NCBI GenBank assembly: GCA_018139225.1
Contig: JAGSNX010000003.1
Location: 434,001-498,000, forward strand
Origin: Microvirga sp. SRT01
GTDB taxonomy: Bacteria; Pseudomonadota; Alphaproteobacteria; Sphingomonadales; Sphingomonadaceae
Direction: 5' to 3'
DNA: 64,000 nt
Position numbers and translations under genes: made by a program. Position 1 is the first letter of the stretch. Every line of letters starts with the position of its first letter. The notes under the pieces are model-generated. The model was not told the origin of the DNA and ran no database searches. It was given only the letters and a program-made list of their open reading frames with translations. Positions 59,061 through 64,000 of the stretch are shown in pieces.

Positions 59061-60146
59061 TCAGCCGACCAGCCCGAGGCCCACCAGCAACCCGGCAAAG
59101 GCGATCAGCGCGAGGTTCGCGCCGACGAAGAGCAGGATCATCCGCACCGCCGCGCCGACGCGACTGCAACCATAGGCCCCGCGCAACTGCTTATACATAT
59201 GGACGGGCACGGCGATGCACGCCGCCGTCCACAGCCACGCCGCCATGATGCCGGCCATCGTGCCGAAGCTGACGATCATCCCGACGAGGCTGACGAAGCA
59301 TAGCGAGTAGGTGATGAAGACCGCATGGTCGTACATCGTGAAGCGACGGCTGAACGGGAACAGCGACCACATGAACGGGAGCGACAGCGGGATCAGCGCC
59401 CAGGCGAATTTATAGGCGTTGGATTGCAGCTTGTAGAGGATCAGGTTCGGGTTCTCGATCGCCTTCGACAGGCCCTTGTCGAGCCGTTTCCAGCCGGTGT
59501 GGACATCCTCGAACGAGGAACCGCCCTCGCGTTTGATGACCGACAGGGTCGATCCGACTGCTTTCTGATCGTCCCGCACGCCGGCGATCCGCTTGTCCAG
59601 AAAGGCGGACCGCGCGGGGTCGCTTGCGGCCGCCCGTTGCCGCGTCAGGGCGGCAATCGTCTCGCCTTGTTCGGCGTATTTCTGCTCCAGCTTGGTCTGG
59701 AACGCCTTGCCTTCACCTGTCGCGAACTGCGGCGCCTCGAGATGCGCGCCGATGATGCTGAGGATCGTAAACAGGATGAAGATGATGAACAGGAACAGCG
59801 CGAGCGGCGACACGAAGCGCGCGCGCTCGCCGTGCGCGTAGCGGCGGGTGAGTTCGCCCGGCCGGAAGAACAGCATCGGCAGCGTGCGCCAGATCTTCCC
59901 CTCGAAATGGAAGACTCCGTGCGCGAGATCGTGGCCGATCGCGCCGAAGCTGCGATGGACGTGCGACGACTGGCCGCAGGCGTGGCAGAAATCGCCGATC
60001 CGTGTCGTGCCGCAGTTCAGGCACAGGCCGCCCGCGTCGCCGTGACCGTTGTGATCCGCATGCTCGCCCGCGCGCGGTTCGACCGCCCGCGCCCACAATG
60101 CTCCCGTCGCCACGTCCCCCGCGGCTGCTGCCATGTCCCCCATCAT
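59061..60146 (-). CDS. DUF3667 domain membrane protein
   Basis: A 361-residue protein with the DUF3667 layout: a zinc ribbon [20 protein letters not shown] near residues 42-61, then [54 protein letters not shown], and three to four membrane segments in the C-terminal part. Function is unknown. The long coiled middle ([21 protein letters not shown]) is helical. Start at 60146 is assumed; the Met five residues on is an alternative. Confidence 0.86.
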   Translation of the reverse strand: MMGDMAAAAGDVATGALWARAVEPRAGEHADHNGHGDAGGLCLNCGTTRIGDFCHACGQSSHVHRSFGAIGHDLAHGVFHFEGKIWRTLPMLFFRPGELTRRYAHGERARFVSPLALFLFIIFILFTILSIIGAHLEAPQFATGEGKAFQTKLEQKYAEQGETIAALTRQRAAASDPARSAFLDKRIAGVRDDQKAVGSTLSVIKREGGSSFEDVHTGWKRLDKGLSKAIENPNLILYKLQSNAYKFAWALIPLSLPFMWSLFPFSRRFTMYDHAVFITYSLCFVSLVGMIVSFGTMAGIMAAWLWTAACIAVPVHMYKQLRGAYGCSRVGAAVRMILLFVGANLALIAFAGLLVGLGLVG

Positions 60147-60209
60147 AAGAGCGGTCTAGCGCGGCGTGCGCTGTGGCGCGAGGGGGTTCGGCATGGTAGC
60201 GGAACGATC

Positions 60210-61481
<1,272 letters not shown>

Positions 61482-61512
61482 TGCGGTGCCGGGATCGGCG
61501 TAGCCTCGCGTG

Positions 61513-61770
61513 ATGGAAATGACCCGGATCACCGCCGAAGTTCCGGCCGAAACCGCGTCGCTGGTCGAGGAGCTGGCGCGCAGCCGGGGGATTACCGGTG
61601 CGGAGTTCGTGGCGGAGGCGGTGCAGCGCGTCGCCGAGCATGAGGCGGAGTTCCGGGCGTTCGTGCAGGAAGGTGTGGATGCGGCCGATCGCGGTGATGT
61701 GGTGCCGCATGCGGATGTGATGATCAAACTCGACGAGATGATCGCCAGGCACCGCGCACGATGCGCGTGA
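61513..61770 (+). CDS. ParD/CopG-type antitoxin
   Basis: An 85-residue ribbon-helix-helix type antitoxin: TRITAEVPAETASLVEELAR is the N-terminal DNA-binding part, followed by an acidic helical tail that should wrap the toxin. The start at 61513 is preferred over the GTG at 61510. It overlaps the toxin start by 10 bp, the usual coupling. Such proteins repress their own operon. Confidence 0.85.
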   Translation: MEMTRITAEVPAETASLVEELARSRGITGAEFVAEAVQRVAEHEAEFRAFVQEGVDAADRGDVVPHADVMIKLDEMIARHRARCA

Positions 61771-62048
61771 ACTGGACGACTCCGGCACTCCACGATCTGC
61801 GCGAAATCGATACCTGGCTGCTCCGTGAAGCGAGCGGCAATGTCGCCGTCGAGGTCCTGACGACGATCCGGGAACGCGCGAGCGCGTTGGCGAACGTTCC
61901 GCAGATAGGGCGGCCGCATGCCGACGGTCATAGAATATTGAAGGTCGGTCATACGCCTTACCTGATCCGCTACCGGCTGGTCTCGGAGGGTGTGGACGTG
62001 CTGCGCGTGCATCACGAGCGCCAGAACTGGTCGCAGCCTTCTCGATGA
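61761..62048 (+). CDS. ParE/RelE-family toxin
   Basis: A 95-residue toxin of the RelE/ParE fold: VNWTTPALHDLREIDTWLL is the N-terminal helix, then ANVPQIGRPHADGHRILKVG and HTPYLIRYRLVSEGVDVLRVHHERQNW, where ParE members bind gyrase or RelE members cut mRNA. Conserved Arg and Tyr residues are kept, so it may be active. Its end overlaps the nadD start by 4 bp. Confidence 0.87.
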   Translation: MRVNWTTPALHDLREIDTWLLREASGNVAVEVLTTIRERASALANVPQIGRPHADGHRILKVGHTPYLIRYRLVSEGVDVLRVHHERQNWSQPSR

Positions 62049-62632
62049 TCCCCACCGGCCTGCTCGGCGGATCGTTCAATCCGGCGCACCGGGGGCATCG
62101 CGGCATCACGCTGGCGGCGATGCGCGCGCTGGCGCTGGAGGAGGCGTGGTGGCTGGTGTCGCCCGGCAATCCGCTCAAGCCCGCGAAGGGCATGGCACCG
62201 CTGGCCGCGCGACTGGCGTCGGCGCGGACCGTGGCGCGGCGGGCGCCGATCCGCGCCACCGCGATCGAGGCGCGGCTCGACACGCGGTATACCGTCGACA
62301 CGATCCGCAAGCTGCAACGTCGTTATCCGAAACGACAATTCGTGTGGATCATGGGCGCGGACAATCTGGCGCAGTTCCACCGCTGGCGCGACTGGCGCGG
62401 GATCGCGCGCGCGATCCCGATTGCGGTCGTGGCGCGGCCGGGATATGATGGCCGTGCCCTCGCGGGTCCCGCGATGGCCTGGCTGCGGCGATATCGGCGA
62501 CCGCGGTCGGCCGCGAACCGATGGACGACGTGGAGTTTGCCGGCCCTCGTGCTGTTGCGCTTCCGCCCCGATCCGACGTCCGCCACCGGCATCCGCGCCG
62601 GCGACCCCGACTGGCACCGGCGCTTCTCCTAA
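62045..62632 (+). CDS. nadD: Nicotinate-nucleotide adenylyltransferase
   Basis: A 195-residue enzyme of NAD synthesis. The nucleotide motif is GLLGGSFNPAHRGHRGITL, with WWLVSPGNPLKPAKG, DTRYTVDTIRKLQRRYP and WIMGADNLAQFHRWRDW. The C-terminal ISxTxIR-type motif reads SATGIRAGDPDW. Essential in most bacteria. It is coupled by a 4-bp overlap to the toxin gene before it. Confidence 0.95.
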   Translation: MIPTGLLGGSFNPAHRGHRGITLAAMRALALEEAWWLVSPGNPLKPAKGMAPLAARLASARTVARRAPIRATAIEARLDTRYTVDTIRKLQRRYPKRQFVWIMGADNLAQFHRWRDWRGIARAIPIAVVARPGYDGRALAGPAMAWLRRYRRPRSAANRWTTWSLPALVLLRFRPDPTSATGIRAGDPDWHRRFS

Positions 62633-62660
62633 GCGCCGCCCGGTCCTCACAGGAGCTCCC

Positions 62661-63074
62661 TTGGCCACTTCTTCTCCCGTTCCCCGTTCCGCTGATCCCG
62701 AAGAGATCGAGGCGCTGCACAAGCTGGTGCTGGCCTCGCTCGACGACGATCAGGCCGTCGAGACGGTGTCGATCCCGCTCGCGGGGAAATCGAGCATCGC
62801 CGATTACATGGTCATCGCCAGCGGGCGATCGACCCGGCAGGTGGCGTCGATGGCCGCCAAGCTGTCCGAGCGGATCAAGGCCGAGACGGGCCGGCTCACC
62901 CGGACCGAGGGGCTGCCGACCGCAGACTGGGTGCTGATCGATGCGGGTGACATCATCATCCACCTGTTCCGGCCCGAAGTCCGCTCCTTCTACAATCTGG
63001 AGCGGATGTGGTCGTTCGGCGATGCGCCGGACCCGAGCGGCGCGACCCCGAAGACCGATCCCGCCGCGCACTGA
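62661..63074 (+). CDS. rsfS: Ribosomal silencing factor RsfS
   Basis: The start is a TTG at 62661 with AGGAG 7 bases upstream, giving 137 residues. Family marks are LHKLVLASLDDDQAVETVSI, SSIADYMVIASGRSTRQVAS, LPTADWVLIDAGDIIIHLF and RSFYNLERMWSF. It binds ribosomal protein uL14 and blocks subunit joining in stationary phase. Confidence 0.94.
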   Translation: MATSSPVPRSADPEEIEALHKLVLASLDDDQAVETVSIPLAGKSSIADYMVIASGRSTRQVASMAAKLSERIKAETGRLTRTEGLPTADWVLIDAGDIIIHLFRPEVRSFYNLERMWSFGDAPDPSGATPKTDPAAH

Positions 63075-63086
63075 CGGCACCCTCGC

Positions 63087-63509
63087 GTGCTGCTCCACGT
63101 GGTCGCGCGCGGCCGGATCGGCCGGTCGCCCGAGGCGGAACTGGTCGATCGCTATCTGAAGCGGATCGCGTGGCCGACCAAGGTCACGGAGCTGCCCGAT
63201 ACGGGTGGCAAGGAACCGCCGATGCCGCCGCATGCGCGGCGCGTGCTGCTGGACGAGAAGGGCGAGGTGCTGGGTTCGCTTGCTTTCGCCGAGCGTCTGG
63301 GCCGCTGGCGGGACGAGGGGGTGCGGGAGACGCGTTTCCTGCTCGGTGCGGCGGACGGGTTCGGTGACGCCGAGCGGGCGGAGGCGGACATGCTGTTCTC
63401 GTTCGGGCGCGCGACGTGGCCGCATATGCTGGCGCGCGCAATGCTGGCCGAGCAATTGTTTCGCGCGACCAGCATCCTCGCCAATCATCCGTACCATCGC
63501 GAGGGTTGA
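63087..63509 (+). CDS. rlmH: 23S rRNA pseudouridine-1915 N3-methyltransferase RlmH
   Basis: A 140-residue SPOUT methyltransferase starting at a GTG at 63087. Marks are AELVDRYLKRIAWPTKVTEL, LDEKGEVLGSLAFAERLGRW, FLLGAADGFGDAERAEADM (SAM-binding knot) and ILANHPYHREG at the C terminus. It lies 12 bp after rsfS, the usual pairing. Confidence 0.95.
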   Translation: MLLHVVARGRIGRSPEAELVDRYLKRIAWPTKVTELPDTGGKEPPMPPHARRVLLDEKGEVLGSLAFAERLGRWRDEGVRETRFLLGAADGFGDAERAEADMLFSFGRATWPHMLARAMLAEQLFRATSILANHPYHREG

Positions 63510-64000
63510 TGCGCGCGGCGGCGATCCTGCTGGCGCTGCTGGCGACGGGCGGGGTCGCGACGGCGGGCCCTAAACTCGTCGATCGCCAGCGCAGCCTGAC
63601 GGAGGCGAAGCGCGCGGGCGCGGCGGCGCAGGCGCGCGCCGACCGGCTCGCCGCCGCGGCCGGGCGGGAGCGTGATGCCGCGGCGAAGGCGGCGGCGGAG
63701 GAGCGGGCGCTCGCGGCGCGGGTGAGCGCGGCGGAGGCCGATCTGGCGACGGCGGGGGCGCGCGCGGCTGTGGTCGACCGGTTGCTGGCGGATCAACGCG
63801 CGCGACTGGCGGCGGCGCAGGCACCCGTCGCGCGATTGTTGGCGGCGTTGCAGTCGCTGGCGGCGCGGCCGGCGATCGTGGCGGTGGCCCAGCCGGGGTC
63901 GGTCGACGATCTGGTGCATCTGCGCGCCGTGCTCGGCGGCACGCTGCCGGTGATCCGGACGCGAACGGCCGGCGTGCGGGCGGAGCTGGAGCGGACGCGG
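63509..64000 (+). CDS. EnvC-like murein hydrolase activator (partial)
   Basis: The ATG at 63509 shares a base with the rlmH stop (TGATG) and the frame stays open to the window end, at least 164 residues. A signal peptide (MRAAAILLALLATGGVATA) is followed by a long Ala/Arg/Glu coiled coil (KRAGAAAQARADRLAAAAG) and a segment RPAIVAVAQPGSVDDLVHLR, as in EnvC-type proteins with coiled coil and LytM domain. The LytM part lies beyond the window. It would activate amidases for cell division. Confidence 0.8.
   Translation, partial: MRAAAILLALLATGGVATAGPKLVDRQRSLTEAKRAGAAAQARADRLAAAAGRERDAAAKAAAEERALAARVSAAEADLATAGARAAVVDRLLADQRARLAAAQAPVARLLAALQSLAARPAIVAVAQPGSVDDLVHLRAVLGGTLPVIRTRTAGVRAELERTR

Overview
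The window is a high-GC alphaproteobacterial chromosome segment, most likely from a Sphingomonas-type organism. Pointers are a 5-aminolevulinate synthase of the C4 pathway, the lptC-lptA-lptB-rpoN gene string, a PEPxxWA-CTERM protein, a membrane-anchored CycM-like cytochrome c, the UdgX/radical-SAM DNA repair pair, and several families of GC-rich intergenic repeats. It falls into two parts that differ visibly in base composition and content.

Positions 1 to about 22,366 are the right-hand part of a prophage of the long-tailed HK97 type; its left end lies outside the window. Read from right to left (minus strand), the structural module runs HNH endonuclease, small and large terminase, portal, prohead protease, major capsid protein, head-tail connector, head closure, HK97-gp10-like protein, tail completion, tail tube, tail chaperones with a programmed -1 frameshift, and tape measure (cut by the window start). 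Genes on the opposite strand, or AT-richer than their surroundings, interrupt this module. They are a small moron between connector and capsid (4942-5178), a HEPN-like gene between portal and terminase (8521-9018), and a cargo block between small terminase and HNH (about 11.1-14.4 kb). That block carries a nucleoside-deoxyribosyltransferase/TIR-like protein, a lipoprotein and two membrane proteins. The region 14.8-20.5 kb has mostly unrecognised small genes, a MucR-type regulator and a DUF2958 protein. A large serine recombinase at 20535-22316 closes the prophage. No replication gene or CI-type repressor was recognised here.

The prophage sits inside dprA, the DNA-processing gene of natural transformation. 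The host reading frame is intact up to the conserved GCNGLI segment (about residue 263) and then runs into phage DNA next to the integrase gene.

From about 22.4 kb to 64 kb the genes are core chromosomal: plsY, murI, hemA; an rnd-lptC-lptA-lptB-rpoN string (minus); a double cold-shock-domain protein with a glycine-rich N terminus; DedA; an aldo/keto reductase; UdgX and its radical-SAM partner flanking a GT-C membrane protein; csbD; smc; two DsbA-like thioredoxins with dciA; mutY, a serine hydrolase and nudC; pheA; cytochrome c; a LOG-family protein; an extensin-like lipoprotein; serC-serA with a structured leader; mlaA, mipA, a DUF3667 protein; and a tightly packed proA-parD-parE-nadD-rsfS-rlmH-envC string cut by the window end. 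Dispersed intergenic repeats occur near 26.1, 34.0, 43.0, 48.3, 50.6, 53.5 and 57.5 kb, and include two inverted copies sharing a perfect 31-bp block.

All calls come from reading the sequence and recalling protein families. No database search was run.
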